Positions 47,801 through 57,493 are shown, numbered from the stretch's first letter. The stretch is DNA of 64,000 bases from Lactococcus hircilactis (GCF_009601015.1 NZ_WITJ01000004.1:62001-126000), one strand, 5' to 3'. Notes: a model not told the origin generated them from the sequence alone. Program-made: numbers and translations.

Positions 47801-48727
47801 TCACGAAACAGGGGATTCTTCGAGAAATTTCTGAGCTGCTTCTAATACATTTTGAGGGTAATTTTCATCTCGAACATCAAAAAAAGGAACAGACATCCGA
47901 TTTTTAAACCACGTGAGTTGACGTTTGGCATACCTGCGCGAATTTCTCTTGACATTCTCTAGTGCTTCTTTATCTGTGATTTCATTTCTAAAATATGGAA
48001 AAAATTCCTTATATCCGATTGCTCGGGCAGCTTGAACATTTGGAAATTCATCAAACAGTTGCCGTGCTTCTTCTACTAATCCTTTTGTTCTCATGACATC
48101 CACGCGTGCATCAATTCGCTCATAAAGCACGTCACGCGAAGTATTTAAACCGATTAAAAAAAAGTCGTAGGGAGAGCCAACATTCTCTCCTTGTCCATAT
48201 TGATCAAGTTCTAGCGCGCGAATGGCGCGTCTTCTGTTGGGTTCATTAAGCACAATGTTTTTTTGAGTCAGTTTTTCAAACAGCTCAGCATCTGTCAGTA
48301 CTGACAGCTCTTTTCTAAGCACCATCATCTCCTTATGGGCACTTTCACCACCCAGATGATAGCCCTCAATCAAAGCCTGAATATAGAGTCCTGTTCCACC
48401 AACAATGACAGGAATTTTTCCCTCACTCAAAATCTGTTCAATCTCTTGATTTGCCTCATGGACAAAATCAAATGCGGAATAACTTTCTTCCACATCGCGC
48501 ACATCAATCAAATGATGAACCGCAGCATTTTGCTCACTTTGGGATGCTTTTGCTGTTCCGATGTCTAGTCCACGATACACCTGCTGTGAATCGCCAGAGA
48601 TTACTTCACCATTAAATTTTTGGCATAATTCGATGCCTAACGCCGTTTTTCCGACCGCAGTTGGTCCAACAATAACAAAAACTTTATTTTTCAATGATTT
48701 CTCTTGATTTTTCTTCTCCAATATCAT
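47801..48727 (-). CDS. miaA: tRNA dimethylallyltransferase
   Basis: Adds an isopentenyl group to A37 of tRNAs reading UNN codons. Visible motifs are the P-loop VGPTAVGKTALGIELC, GEVISGDSQQVYRGLDIGTAK, HHLIDVRD, IVGGTGLYIQALIEG and RQLTWFKNRM. The first ATG (48727) lies almost on a TATACT -10 element. An in-frame TTG at 48694 after AAGAG, giving MKNKVFVIVGPTAVGKT, may be the true start. It is followed closely by the hypothetical gene. Confidence 0.93.
   Translation of the reverse strand: MILEKKNQEKSLKNKVFVIVGPTAVGKTALGIELCQKFNGEVISGDSQQVYRGLDIGTAKASQSEQNAAVHHLIDVRDVEESYSAFDFVHEANQEIEQILSEGKIPVIVGGTGLYIQALIEGYHLGGESAHKEMMVLRKELSVLTDAELFEKLTQKNIVLNEPNRRRAIRALELDQYGQGENVGSPYDFFLIGLNTSRDVLYERIDARVDVMRTKGLVEEARQLFDEFPNVQAARAIGYKEFFPYFRNEITDKEALENVKRNSRRYAKRQLTWFKNRMSVPFFDVRDENYPQNVLEAAQKFLEESPVS
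48292..48307. repeat. CTGTCAGTACTGACAG perfect palindrome inside miaA
   Basis: A perfect 16-base dyad encoding LSVLT on the gene strand. Confidence 0.92.
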
Positions 48728-48807
48728 ATATTAAGTATAACACAAGAAAATGAGAAAACGTTTAACCTTTATTAATGTTTTTCTCTTCCAAAATGAAAGG
48801 AGTTCTT

Positions 48808-48978
48808 ATGAACAAATTCGTCAAAGGGTATTTTATCGGAAAGTCTATTGAAATCGGTGTCGCTGTCGCAGCACTCACCGTAAAGCACTTCACGTCTGGA
48901 CTACCAAAATACATTGATAAAGAAGAATTTATCGAACAAAGTCGTAAAAAATCACAACGCAAACGTCTTTCACGCTAA
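48808..48978 (+). CDS. DUF3042-family small protein
   Basis: A 56-residue protein, MNKFVKGYFIGKSIEIGVAVAALTVKHF, with a mildly hydrophobic N-terminal helix and a basic tail (SRKKSQRKRLSR). AAAGGAG lies five bases before ATG. The pattern fits the DUF3042 family found near miaA in lactic acid bacteria; function unknown. It is divergent from miaA and ends in a strong terminator shared with kup. Confidence 0.85.
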   Translation: MNKFVKGYFIGKSIEIGVAVAALTVKHFTSGLPKYIDKEEFIEQSRKKSQRKRLSR

Positions 48979-49000
48979 AAAAGAGCCTTGGCTCTTTTTT
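48977..49000 (+). terminator. Bidirectional terminator between DUF3042 gene and kup
   Basis: AAAAAAGAGCC-TT-GGCTCTTTTTT, a perfect stem with A/T runs on both sides. It serves both converging genes and overlaps the kup stop. Confidence 0.9.
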
Positions 49001-51107
49001 ATTTTTTCTTATTTCTAAATTTTTTGATGCGTGAAATTTTTTGTTGCTTGATCAGATCTTTTGGTTTTAATACAGTTGTCGTTGATGGAACTCCATCTTC
49101 ATTCATGTTTGGCTCAACTTCTGGAATTCGTTCATGAATTTCTAAGTTGCGCACATCAGATAATACAAGCGGTACTGTTTCCATCGTAACCTCAGAAAAT
49201 TGAAGCCCAAACCAGCGACTTGGTGAGGAGGTAAATTTTTTGATGGTCGCTTTTGTCGTCAAAACAAATCGATCAAATCCGTTCATTTGACGGGCATTGG
49301 TCAATTTTTCCTCGATGACAACAAATCGAAAATCGCCTACTTTTCGTCCAGGGCTGATCGAATAATCCTGATGTTGTTTTGGCAAGCGCCCTGATTCCAT
49401 CAGATCCGTCACGATCGTTCTAAGATACCGTGGAATTTCCTGACGCATTCGGAATCCAAGATAAATCACCACGCGCACAATATAGTCCGTGCCCATCATA
49501 TCTACCTTGTATTCAGCTGTGAAGGGTTCATCTGTCACTTTCACATTGACAAACCAATACACTTGTGCACGTTTTGGACGTTTGTCCAAAATTGAATATA
49601 AAATCGAACGATCTATCCATTCATGATCCATTCGACTCGTCAAATAAACCACATTCGTTTGATAAACATCAATGGTTGAATCGTCTCTCAATGCCTTCAA
49701 TTGATGTTTATAATCATTCAAATTCAGAGATTTGATGTACTTAAAGACAATGGCATTGCCGTGATGCCAAATGAACATGACAAACATGATGATCAAAGCA
49801 ATGAGCACCACAACATAGCCACCGTGCATAAATTTTATGGCTGAGGCGATGAAAAACATTCCCTCAATCAAGATAAAAAATGCCATAATTCCAAAAGCAA
49901 GCGCACGAGGTAATCCTTTTTGAACTAAATAATAAGACAAAAGTACACTCGTCATCAGCATCGTTACCGTGATGGCTAAACCATAAGCAGCTTCCATATG
50001 CGCTGACGTTCTAAAATAAATCACAATACAGCTCGTCGTAATCCACAATGCAAAATTGACTGCTGGGATATAAAGTTGTCCTAAGGTCTGACCAGGATAA
50101 TAAATCTTGAGCATGGGCAATAATTTCAAACGTATCGCTTCAGACACCAATGTAAAAGAACCAGAAATCAGGGATTGCGACGCAATGATTGAGGCAAATG
50201 TAGCTAATATGACCCCATAAATCATCAATCGAGTGGGTAAAATTGCAAAGAACGGATTGAGATTCCCAAGATCACTCCCGCGATGTGCAATCAACCATGC
50301 ACCTTGACCACAATAAGATAAAATAATACAAATCTTAACAAACGGCCAACTCACATGAATGTTGCCTTTTCCCACATGTCCCAAATCAGAGTACAAGGCT
50401 TCTGCCCCTGTGGTTGCAAGAAAGATGGATCCCAATACAAATAATCCTGCCTTATTTTCAGGACTCAATAACAGATGAATCGCATAATAAGGATTTATGG
50501 CTTTAAAAATTTGCAAATTCAAAAATGAATTGATAAAACCACTGATTCCAAGAAAACTAAACCATATCATCATCAAAGGACCAAAAACTTTGCCCACAAA
50601 TCCAGTCCCAAACCGCTGAATCAAAAATAATAACGCTAAAATAATCAAGGTTGTGATGACCACAATGTTTTGATCACTATAAAGTGTGGCTAAACTTGGA
50701 ACACCTCTTAGTCCTTCAATCGCTGATGTCACCGTTACAGCAGGGGTTAGCGCCCCATCAGATAATAATGTGGCCCCTCCAATCATCGCGGGAATAATCA
50801 ACCATTTGGCCATTTTACGCACAAGTGTAAAGAGGGAAAAAATCCCGCCTTCATGGTGATTATCTGCATTAAGCGCAATCATCACATATTTCACTGTCGT
50901 AATCAGCGTCAATGTCCAGATAATTAAACTCACAGCACCCAAAATAAAGTTTTCAGAAATATGCTGAAGCCCTCCTTGTCCCTCTACGATTGATTGCATC
51001 GTATAAAGTGGGCTTGTCCCAATATCTCCATAAACAACACCAAGTGCAATAATAAATCCGGCTTTTGTAGCCTTATTAAAAGATTTATGCTGTGCAGTTT
51101 TACCCAT
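48999..51107 (-). CDS. kup: KUP-family potassium uptake transporter
   Basis: A potassium-proton symporter of 702 residues. Twelve or so membrane spans are followed by a cytosolic C-terminal region of about 200 residues. [20 protein letters not shown] is the family signature, and [16 protein letters not shown] and [17 protein letters not shown] are conserved. The C-terminus ends in a basic [17 protein letters not shown] tail. Lactococcal Kup proteins are inhibited by c-di-AMP; the sequence does not show the binding site directly. It has its own promoter and RBS AGTTGAGG. Confidence 0.95.
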   Translation of the reverse strand: MGKTAQHKSFNKATKAGFIIALGVVYGDIGTSPLYTMQSIVEGQGGLQHISENFILGAVSLIIWTLTLITTVKYVMIALNADNHHEGGIFSLFTLVRKMAKWLIIPAMIGGATLLSDGALTPAVTVTSAIEGLRGVPSLATLYSDQNIVVITTLIILALLFLIQRFGTGFVGKVFGPLMMIWFSFLGISGFINSFLNLQIFKAINPYYAIHLLLSPENKAGLFVLGSIFLATTGAEALYSDLGHVGKGNIHVSWPFVKICIILSYCGQGAWLIAHRGSDLGNLNPFFAILPTRLMIYGVILATFASIIASQSLISGSFTLVSEAIRLKLLPMLKIYYPGQTLGQLYIPAVNFALWITTSCIVIYFRTSAHMEAAYGLAITVTMLMTSVLLSYYLVQKGLPRALAFGIMAFFILIEGMFFIASAIKFMHGGYVVVLIALIIMFVMFIWHHGNAIVFKYIKSLNLNDYKHQLKALRDDSTIDVYQTNVVYLTSRMDHEWIDRSILYSILDKRPKRAQVYWFVNVKVTDEPFTAEYKVDMMGTDYIVRVVIYLGFRMRQEIPRYLRTIVTDLMESGRLPKQHQDYSISPGRKVGDFRFVVIEEKLTNARQMNGFDRFVLTTKATIKKFTSSPSRWFGLQFSEVTMETVPLVLSDVRNLEIHERIPEVEPNMNEDGVPSTTTVLKPKDLIKQQKISRIKKFRNKKK

Positions 51108-51161
51108 GATAAAACCTCAACTTTCATTACTTTAAATGCATATTAAATATTTTATGAGACT

Positions 51162-51170
51162 ATTATAACA
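51162..51170 (-). promoter_or_regulatory. kup promoter (extended -10)
   Basis: TGTTATAAT on the minus strand about 55 bases before the ATG. There is no sign of a ydaO-type riboswitch in the short leader. Confidence 0.7.
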
Positions 51171-51231
51171 AAATAATTTTATATTGCATGAAAAGAATGT
51201 CAAACGAAGTGAAAATTTTTCATTTGTTGCG

Positions 51232-51765
51232 TCAATCTTTTAACAACCAATCCAACGTCACCACACCGAGATCACTGATTTGGATACAATAATCAAGTAA
51301 CGGCACACCAAAATTATTTTCCCAGTATTTTACCGTTTCTGGAGAAACTTCAGGTTTTAAAAGTAGTGCAAATTCGGCTTGTGAATATCCTATTTTTTCA
51401 CGCACACGTTTGATCTTATCTCCTAATTTTAGAGGAGCTTCTGAAAATTCAAAACTTGTTTCGTTATCTTTTTCTTTTACAACACGTTCTTTTTCAATTA
51501 CTTCAAGTGCTTCTTTACTCATTGGTGCTTCTTCAACTTTTTTTTGCGCCGCTTGCTCGATTTCCTCAATCGCTTTTCTGATGTCTGAAATCAACTGATC
51601 GCTTGGCAATTTTCTAAAAAAGAGATAATCTGATAAATACGCACTGTCCATATTGAGTTGTTTTGCCAACTCGATGGTCGTAATTCGTTTTGATTTTAGT
51701 TCTGTTCTGATGTCTTTTAAGACTGCAACTTTTTTTTCGTCGTTTTTTAGCATTTTATTTCCCAC
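51232..51765 (-). CDS. Putative regulator with two helix-turn-helix segments
   Basis: A 177-residue cytosolic protein. An N-terminal HTH-like stretch (TIELAKQLNMDSAYLSDYLFFRK) and a C-terminal XRE-like domain (LKLGDKIKRVREKIGYSQAEFALLLKPEVSPETVKYWENN) are joined by an acidic coiled coil. I do not know the family. It is divergent from the S24-type repressor and shares its intergenic region, so the two may regulate each other. The start could be the ATG at residue 5 (51753). Confidence 0.7.
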   Translation of the reverse strand: MGNKMLKNDEKKVAVLKDIRTELKSKRITTIELAKQLNMDSAYLSDYLFFRKLPSDQLISDIRKAIEEIEQAAQKKVEEAPMSKEALEVIEKERVVKEKDNETSFEFSEAPLKLGDKIKRVREKIGYSQAEFALLLKPEVSPETVKYWENNFGVPLLDYCIQISDLGVVTLDWLLKD

Positions 51766-51882
51766 TATTTTCTATAAAAGTATTACAATAGGTAGATAGA
51801 GATAAATTTTCGCCAATGCGCTCGTGCAAAAACACAAAAAATCAACAAATGTAAAAAATTATCTGCATTTAATTATATTATG

Positions 51883-51891
51883 TGATATAAT
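51883..51891 (+). promoter_or_regulatory. Promoter of the S24-type repressor gene (extended -10)
   Basis: TGATATAAT on the plus strand. It gives a leader of about 125 bases that includes the inverted repeat at 51942. Confidence 0.6.
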
Positions 51892-51918
51892 ATAATTATT
51901 TATATTACAATATGACAA
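51889..51918 (-). promoter_or_regulatory. Divergent promoter of the two-HTH gene
   Basis: The minus strand has TTGTCA with a TATATT-type -10 at 17-18 bases. It overlaps the opposite promoter, so the two cannot be used at once. Confidence 0.55.
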
Positions 51919-51941
51919 ATTTAATATGAATCGTACCAACG

Positions 51942-51966
51942 TAATCAAATAAGTACGTCTTGATTA
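51942..51966. repeat. Inverted repeat, candidate operator
   Basis: TAATCAA and TTGATTA arms separated by 11 bases, inside the leader of the S24-type repressor gene. This is the spacing of a dimeric HTH regulator site. Confidence 0.5.
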
Positions 51967-52024
51967 TATACCAGATTCTACGTTTTGTCAACAATTTAAC
52001 TATATTTTTTGAGGAGAAAAATAA

Positions 52025-52747
52025 ATGACATTCTATGATCGATTAAAAACTCTCGTGGTTGAATCGAAAAAATCATTCAATCAAGTAGAGCGGGAATTAG
52101 GTTACCCTCGTAATGCGTTAGCAAATTACCGTTTGGGAAAACAACCGAGCGCAAGAAGACTCTCAGAGTTAGCTGAATTTTTTGATGTCTCAGATGAATT
52201 TTTACTTGAAAAGAGTGATGATCGCGACCACAAAAAAATTCAAAGATTATTTAATAAACTAAATCCAGTCCATCGCCAAGAAACGATTGATTTCATTCAC
52301 GAAAAATTAGCACAACAAAGCTTGCCTAAAGAGGGATGTACGACAATTCCAATTACAAGTTTGATTTACCGTGGAGATTCTGTATGGCAACAAGGACGAT
52401 TGGATTCAAAAGTCGATGTTCCAAGTGATAATCTGCCAAAAGATTATGACCTTGTCATTGAACCCATTGGATCTGACTTCTTTTCTAATGTTGAAGATGG
52501 TGATTTAATGTTTATCAAATATGATCACGATGTCGATCTCAACAAAATCGGCGGATTTATCTTTAACGGCGAAGTTTTCGTACGTGTCGCTACTTCAGGT
52601 GGTCGTCTGCTCTATGTTCATCAAGAAAATCCAGATTACAAACACTATTTGGATGAAATCAAAGCAGCACATAAAGAATTTTTGGAATCAAAAATTGTTG
52701 AAATTTTCCACTCGAAAACACATTCTTGGGAATTCGCAGGGTATTAA
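52025..52747 (+). CDS. HdiR/LexA-like repressor with altered S24 active site
   Basis: A 240-residue protein with an N-terminal XRE HTH (KSFNQVERELGYPRNALANYRLGKQPS) and a C-terminal S24 domain. Ser150 (PIGSDFF) matches the nucleophile of LexA. The residue 37 positions later, where LexA has its catalytic Lys, is Arg187 (GEVFVRVATSG). No Ala-Gly cleavage site is evident in the linker (PKEGCTTIPI). Lactococcal HdiR self-cleaves after DNA damage; this protein may not, or may cut differently. GAGGAGAAAAATAA precedes the ATG. Confidence 0.85.
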   Translation: MTFYDRLKTLVVESKKSFNQVERELGYPRNALANYRLGKQPSARRLSELAEFFDVSDEFLLEKSDDRDHKKIQRLFNKLNPVHRQETIDFIHEKLAQQSLPKEGCTTIPITSLIYRGDSVWQQGRLDSKVDVPSDNLPKDYDLVIEPIGSDFFSNVEDGDLMFIKYDHDVDLNKIGGFIFNGEVFVRVATSGGRLLYVHQENPDYKHYLDEIKAAHKEFLESKIVEIFHSKTHSWEFAGY

Positions 52748-52758
52748 GCGATAAATAG

Positions 52759-52778
52759 TGCTGTCAGTACTGACAGCA
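52759..52778. repeat. TGTCAGTACTGACA palindrome, 20 bp perfect
   Basis: TGCTGTCAGTACTGACAGCA, perfect over 20 bases, directly after the repressor stop. Confidence 0.95.
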
Positions 52779-52802
52779 TCTAAAAAAATAATGTTCAATC
52801 AC

Positions 52803-52836
52803 AAAAAATTTCTGTCAGTACTGACAGAAATTTTTT
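52803..52836 (+). terminator. 34-bp perfect palindrome built on TGTCAGTACTGACA
   Basis: The core dyad is extended by AAATTT-type flanks to 34 perfectly self-complementary bases, ending in T7. It is a bidirectional terminator for the repressor gene. Confidence 0.85.
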
Positions 52837-52851
52837 TCGTCTGAATCAATA

Positions 52852-52880
52852 AAAAATAGATCCCCTAAGGATCCATTTTT
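52852..52880 (-). terminator. gnd terminator
   Basis: GATCC/GGATC stem (one mismatch outside it) flanked by A6/T6, overlapping the gnd stop codon. Confidence 0.8.
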
Positions 52881-54304
52881 TAATCTTCTGTGTACCAGTC
52901 GTAGTGGAATGCTTCACCACGTGCTTTATCTGTACGTTCATAAGTGTGCGCACCAAAGTAATCCCGTTGTGCTTGGATCAAATTTGCTGGTAGATTTTCT
53001 GAACGATAGCTGTCATAGTATGCAATCGCTGAGCTGTATGTCGGTGCTGGAATTCCTGACTGTACAGCAAGGCTTACAACATCACGGACCGCAGATTGAT
53101 AATTTTTTGTCACATCAATAAAATATTCATCGAGCAAAAGATTTTCAAGTGCTGCATTTTTATCAAACGCATCCGTAATTTTTTGCAAGAATTGAGCACG
53201 AATGATACATCCAGCACGCCAAATGGATGCAATCGTAGCAAATGGCAAATCCCATGAATACGCCTCAGAAGCACGACGAAGTTGTGCAAAACCTTGTGCG
53301 TAACTCATAATTTTTGAGAAATAAAGTGCTTTACGGATTTTTTCAATCGCTTCTTTTTTATCCCCAGTAAATGGAACTTGTGGACCTGAGAGCACTTTAC
53401 TTGCTTTTTCACGTTCATCTTTAAACGCTGAAATAAAACGTGCAAAAACAGATTCTGTGATTAAAGGCAAGGAAACCCCAAGATCGAGTGCTGATTGTGA
53501 GGTCCATTTTCCTGTTCCTTTATTTCCAGCACGATCAAGAATCTTATCAACAATAAAGCCATCGCCAAGATCATCTTTGCGTTTCAAAACTTCTTTTGTG
53601 ATTTCGATAAGGTAACTATCTAATTCCCCTTTGTTCCATTCTTCAAATGTCGCTTGAATTTCTTCGTTTGACAAGCCAAGCACGCGTTTCATGAGATCAT
53701 AAGATTCTGCAATCAACTGCATGTCTCCATACTCGATTCCATTATGAACCATTTTCACAAAGTGTCCAGCACCATTTGGCCCCATATAAGCAACACAAGG
53801 TTTGCCATCTTGAGGGGCTTTTCCTGCGATTTGCGCAAAGATTGGTGCGACAAGATCATACGCTTCTTTTTGTCCGCCAGGCATCATTGATGGTCCTAAA
53901 AGCGCACCTTTTTCACCACCAGAAACTCCTGTTCCAATGAAATTAATGCCAGAATCAGCAAGTTCTGCGTTTCGACGCATCGTATCAGGATAGTGAGTAT
54001 TTCCTCCGTCAATCAAAATATCGCCTTTATCTAAAAGTGGCAAAAGTGATTTAATCGTGGCATCTGTCGGAGCACCTGCTTTAACCATGAGCATAATGCG
54101 ACGCGGTTTTTCAATCGCTCCAACAAATTCTTCTAGTGTTTTAGTGAAAATAAACTTTTTGTCTGGATGTTCTGCCATTACTTCTTGTGTTTTAGACGTT
54201 GTCCGATTATAGATGGCTACCGTATAACCACGAGATTCTACGTTAAGGGCAAGGTTTTTTCCCATAACAGCCATTCCGACAACACCAAAATTTGCTTGTG
54301 TCAT
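52880..54304 (-). CDS. gnd: 6-phosphogluconate dehydrogenase (decarboxylating)
   Basis: Oxidises 6-phosphogluconate to ribulose-5-phosphate and CO2 with NADP+. It has the Rossmann [56 protein letters not shown] and [13 protein letters not shown], the standard motifs. Length 474 is normal. It yields the precursor of ribitol-5-phosphate for the EPS, and has AAGGAG six bases before ATG. Confidence 0.97.
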   Translation of the reverse strand: MTQANFGVVGMAVMGKNLALNVESRGYTVAIYNRTTSKTQEVMAEHPDKKFIFTKTLEEFVGAIEKPRRIMLMVKAGAPTDATIKSLLPLLDKGDILIDGGNTHYPDTMRRNAELADSGINFIGTGVSGGEKGALLGPSMMPGGQKEAYDLVAPIFAQIAGKAPQDGKPCVAYMGPNGAGHFVKMVHNGIEYGDMQLIAESYDLMKRVLGLSNEEIQATFEEWNKGELDSYLIEITKEVLKRKDDLGDGFIVDKILDRAGNKGTGKWTSQSALDLGVSLPLITESVFARFISAFKDEREKASKVLSGPQVPFTGDKKEAIEKIRKALYFSKIMSYAQGFAQLRRASEAYSWDLPFATIASIWRAGCIIRAQFLQKITDAFDKNAALENLLLDEYFIDVTKNYQSAVRDVVSLAVQSGIPAPTYSSAIAYYDSYRSENLPANLIQAQRDYFGAHTYERTDKARGEAFHYDWYTED

Positions 54305-54337
54305 AAAATTCTCCTTTTTAAATTTTTGGATATCTCT

Positions 54338-54343
54338 ATTATA
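54338..54343 (-). promoter_or_regulatory. gnd -10 element
   Basis: TATAAT on the minus strand about 35 bases before the ATG. No good -35 is visible. Confidence 0.5.
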
Positions 54344-54459
54344 ACGTAAATTTCTTACAATTTCCTTAATGAGAAATGAAAATTATTTTAAAATCACATA
54401 AAAAGCCATTCTACCCGATTCATTACTCCACAAAATGATCTGTAAAACAGCTTTATTTT

Positions 54460-55023
54460 TTAGTTTTCTTGTTGGGAAGCTTCTGTCTGCGCTTCTTTTG
54501 GCGCTTTAGCTTCGCTAGAAACATCTTCACTAATTTCTTGTGTGGTATCTTTCACATCATCAATAAGATCATCTGCTTTATCTTTGAGCGTTTCGGCAGT
54601 TTGATCTTCCGTGTTTTCCTCTTCATCCTCGAATAATTCATCGCTATCCGCTTTGATTTCATTGATTTTATCGACGATTGCGTCTCGTGTGGCATTGAAA
54701 AAAGCAATGACTGATTCTTTTGAAAGTTCACCTGAATCTACTTTTTCTTTAATAATATCTCTTTTATCCAGCAAGAAATCTTTTGCCTTTTCCGCAGAGA
54801 TTTCACCTGAATCAAATTTATCTTTGACATCATTAAACTTTTCAGATGAATAATCCATCGCATTTTCTTTCCATTGATTCAATGCTTCTTGTGGATTTTC
54901 TTTAAAGTCATCAAAGAGTTTTCCTGCATCTTCACGCAATTCTTGACCTTTTTTAGGGGCAAGAAACAGCGCTGCTGCCGCGCCAACAAGGGCACCAATA
55001 ATTAATCCTGATTTTTTAGACAT
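54460..55023 (-). CDS. YtxH-domain protein
   Basis: A 187-residue stress-type protein. A short N-terminal glycine/alanine membrane segment (GLIIGALVGAAAALFLAPKKGQEL) is the YtxH signature. A highly charged helical body follows, with two related copies (KFDSGEISAEKAKDFL and KVDSGELSKESVIAFF), and the tail is acidic (ELFEDEEENTEDQTAETLKDKADDL). It overlaps the DUF948 gene by eight bases, and such pairs are conserved in Firmicutes. Function unknown; an envelope stress link is inferred from B. subtilis relatives. Confidence 0.88.
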   Translation of the reverse strand: MSKKSGLIIGALVGAAAALFLAPKKGQELREDAGKLFDDFKENPQEALNQWKENAMDYSSEKFNDVKDKFDSGEISAEKAKDFLLDKRDIIKEKVDSGELSKESVIAFFNATRDAIVDKINEIKADSDELFEDEEENTEDQTAETLKDKADDLIDDVKDTTQEISEDVSSEAKAPKEAQTEASQQEN

Positions 55024-55522
55024 GTTTGACCTCCGATTGTGTTTCTTTCATTTTAATGGTTGAGTTCTTTTGATTTTTTTTCAATGTTGCGTCAGATTTT
55101 TTTTGATTTTCTTTTGAAGAAATCGGCTGTTTGGATGTGTTTTTTCTGACAAAGAAACGCTTTGCCGTTTTAGCCGCAAGCACAGCAGAAGTTGCTGTTT
55201 TTGTTGTTGAGGAATGATTGACACGAGCTAATAAGCGACGCGTTGAGCCATTCACATCCGAAATACTTTCTGATAAGTCCGCAACTGCTGTAAATAATGG
55301 ATCAATTGTTGCTACTTTTGTATTGACATCCTCAAGTAAGGTATTTCCTTTTGCCATCAAATTGTCCGCCTGATGAAGCAATAAGTCCACATCGCTTGAA
55401 ACAATTTTAATGGTCCGATTTGCTTCTTCGATCGTTTTTGACACCTTCACCAAAACAATCACCAAGAACAAAACGAGTATCGCAAATGCGATTGCAATAA
55501 TCATCAATGCTATATTTCCCAC
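55016..55522 (-). CDS. DUF948-family membrane protein
   Basis: A 168-residue protein with one N-terminal membrane span (IALMIIAIAFAILVLFLVIVLVKV). A coiled-coil domain (VDLLLHQADNLMAKGNTLLEDVNTKVATIDPLFTAVADLSESI) typical of DUF948 follows, then a basic Lys/Ser tail. RBS is AAAAGGAGG. Cotranscribed with the YtxH gene. Function unknown. Confidence 0.88.
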   Translation of the reverse strand: MGNIALMIIAIAFAILVLFLVIVLVKVSKTIEEANRTIKIVSSDVDLLLHQADNLMAKGNTLLEDVNTKVATIDPLFTAVADLSESISDVNGSTRRLLARVNHSSTTKTATSAVLAAKTAKRFFVRKNTSKQPISSKENQKKSDATLKKNQKNSTIKMKETQSEVKHV

Positions 55523-55565
55523 ATGACCCTCCTTTTTAAGCTCACAAGCTTAGATTATAACCTTT

Positions 55566-55579
55566 TGAAAACGATTATA
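55566..55579 (+). promoter_or_regulatory. cre-like site upstream of the DUF948-YtxH operon
   Basis: TGAAAACGATTATA matches the catabolite element TGWAANCGNTNWCA at 13 of 14 positions. It lies close to the TATAAT elements of this operon. CcpA control is inference. Confidence 0.4.
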
Positions 55580-55637
55580 TTTTAACATTATTATAACAAA
55601 AAATTCATTTATTTGATAATAATTTTATTTTTTTATC

Positions 55638-55695
55638 ATAAAAAGCAGTCAGAACTGGCGTAAATTTTTGATTTTTACACTTCTGACTGCTCTTT
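55638..55695 (-). terminator. Terminator of the hprK-lgt operon
   Basis: An 11-bp outer stem (AGCAGTCAGAA/TTCTGACTGCT) with an inner GTAAA/TTTAC stem and a T-rich tail, just after the lgt stop. Confidence 0.88.
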
Positions 55696-56501
55696 TATTC
55701 ATATTTTTTAACGCGTCTAAAAACAACTAAGGTAATTCCAACAAGGATGAGAATGAGCGACAACCATTGAGATACACGCGCTGGCCCTAACATTAAACTA
55801 TCCGTTCGCATGCCCTCCACAATAAATCGAACACTGCCATACCAAACCAAGTAAAACGCGAAAATCTCTCCGCGCTTAAGTGCGCTTATCTGATGTCTGA
55901 AAATCATGATGATTAAAAATCCTATGAAATCTCCGATACTTTCATATAAAAAAGTTGGAACACGATAATGCCCATCAATGAACATTTGTTGTTTAATAAA
56001 ATCAGGTAATCCATTGAGCTGTGAAACAATCTTACCATAAGCTTCTTGATTGACAAAATTTCCCCATCGTCCCATTGCTTGTGCTAAAATCACTCCAGGA
56101 ACGGTAATGTCTAGCAAATCAAGTGGATGAATCATCCGATAATAACAAAAAACAAAAAGGACAAGCGCACCAGCAATCAAGCCGCCATATATTGCACCTC
56201 CACCATCCCAAAGCGCAATAATTTGACTGGGATGTTGACGATAATAAGACCATTGAAAGGCGACATAATATGCCCGAACACCAACAAGTCCCAAAGGAAA
56301 CGCCAGTAGTACAAAATCAATCACATCATCAACTAAGATGGGCTGACCGTCGGCCTTCTTTTTTCGCTTTGCTTCACGGCACGCTAGCAATACAGCAATT
56401 GCAGCACCGGCAACAATAAATATTGCATACCAATGAATCGCAAAAGGACCAAGTTGCAGCGCAATCTTATCCAATGCTAAAAATGGAAATAATGGAGTCA
56501 T
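55695..56501 (-). CDS. lgt: Prolipoprotein diacylglyceryl transferase
   Basis: Attaches diacylglycerol to the lipobox cysteine of prelipoproteins. Seven membrane spans are predicted. Diagnostic motifs are FAIHWYAIFIVAGAAIAVLLACREAKRK, GGGAIYGGLIAGAL, AQAMGRWGNFVNQEAYG (the HGGLIG/RxGNFxNxE signature) and RVPTFLYESIGDF. Length 268 is normal. It works on lipoproteins such as the one at 60722. It follows hprK by about 40 bases. Confidence 0.96.
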   Translation of the reverse strand: MTPLFPFLALDKIALQLGPFAIHWYAIFIVAGAAIAVLLACREAKRKKKADGQPILVDDVIDFVLLAFPLGLVGVRAYYVAFQWSYYRQHPSQIIALWDGGGAIYGGLIAGALVLFVFCYYRMIHPLDLLDITVPGVILAQAMGRWGNFVNQEAYGKIVSQLNGLPDFIKQQMFIDGHYRVPTFLYESIGDFIGFLIIMIFRHQISALKRGEIFAFYLVWYGSVRFIVEGMRTDSLMLGPARVSQWLSLILILVGITLVVFRRVKKYE

Positions 56502-56538
56502 AACTTCTCTTTTTCTAATTTTTGATGGAAGAATTCAA

Positions 56539-57468
56539 TTATTCTTCACTGTTTTTTTCGATTAAATGAGAAAGACGATTCTCAAAAGCTTGTGTCGCAT
56601 CAAATCCCATTTGTTTCGCACGGAAATTCATGACTGCTGCTTCAATGATTACAGAAACATTTCGCCCTGTTTTAACAGGGATTCTGGTTTGTGCTAATTC
56701 AACACCAGCAAGTGAGATGGAGGTGCTCCCATTACCAAGTCGATCAAATTGTTTATCCGTGTCATAATTTTCAAGATAAATCGCCATGTCAATGTCTGTT
56801 GATTCCTTTACAGCACCTGCACCAAATAACGTCATCACATCAATGATTCCAACGCCACGAATCTCAATCATATTTTTTAAAATTTCAGCTGGCTCACCTG
56901 ACAAAGTGAACGCATCTCTGGGATAAACATCCACTCGATCATCAGCAACGAGGCGATGTCCGCGTTTTACAAGCTCAAGCCCTGTTTCTGATTTACCGAT
57001 TCCGCTTGCGCCTTGAATCAAAACACCAACACCAAAAATATCCATCAGAACACCATGAACGGTCGTGCGTTCAGATAATTTTTCATCAAGAAAAGTCGTC
57101 AAAATAGAATTCAATCGGCTCGTTGATTCACGTGACTGTAAAAGAACAATGTCTTGCTTTTTAGCAGCAGCAATCATCTCTTTAGGGATCTCAAGCGTTC
57201 TTGCAACGATCACGCAAGGGGTAACATCTGCCATGACTTTTTTGAGTAAATCATACCGATTGTCCCCAACGATATCCATCATATAGGACCATTCTTTCAT
57301 CCCGAAAAGCTGGATGCGCTCTGGCGTAAAATACTCAAAATAACCTGCCATTTCAAGTCCAGGTCGCATAATATCAGAAGTTGTGATCTCTTTTGACAAT
57401 GCAGTTTCAGTAGAGTAAATAACATTAAAATGGACTTTTTTAATCAAGTCACTGACGGGAACTCCCAT
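56539..57468 (-). CDS. hprK: HPr kinase/phosphorylase
   Basis: Controls carbon catabolite repression by phosphorylating or dephosphorylating HPr at Ser46. It has the P-loop [29 protein letters not shown], the HprK signature [19 protein letters not shown] and the N-terminal regulatory domain. Length 309 is normal. It is in an operon with lgt and a small membrane protein, as in other lactococci and streptococci. The RBS is AAAGGAG. Confidence 0.97.
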   Translation of the reverse strand: MGVPVSDLIKKVHFNVIYSTETALSKEITTSDIMRPGLEMAGYFEYFTPERIQLFGMKEWSYMMDIVGDNRYDLLKKVMADVTPCVIVARTLEIPKEMIAAAKKQDIVLLQSRESTSRLNSILTTFLDEKLSERTTVHGVLMDIFGVGVLIQGASGIGKSETGLELVKRGHRLVADDRVDVYPRDAFTLSGEPAEILKNMIEIRGVGIIDVMTLFGAGAVKESTDIDMAIYLENYDTDKQFDRLGNGSTSISLAGVELAQTRIPVKTGRNVSVIIEAAVMNFRAKQMGFDATQAFENRLSHLIEKNSEE

Positions 57469-57493
57469 GATTTCTCCTTTTGAAAAATAGTTT

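Noticed and set aside
51108-51231. c-di-AMP riboswitch (ydaO) upstream of kup
   Set aside because: The leader is only about 50 bases and has no ydaO pattern.
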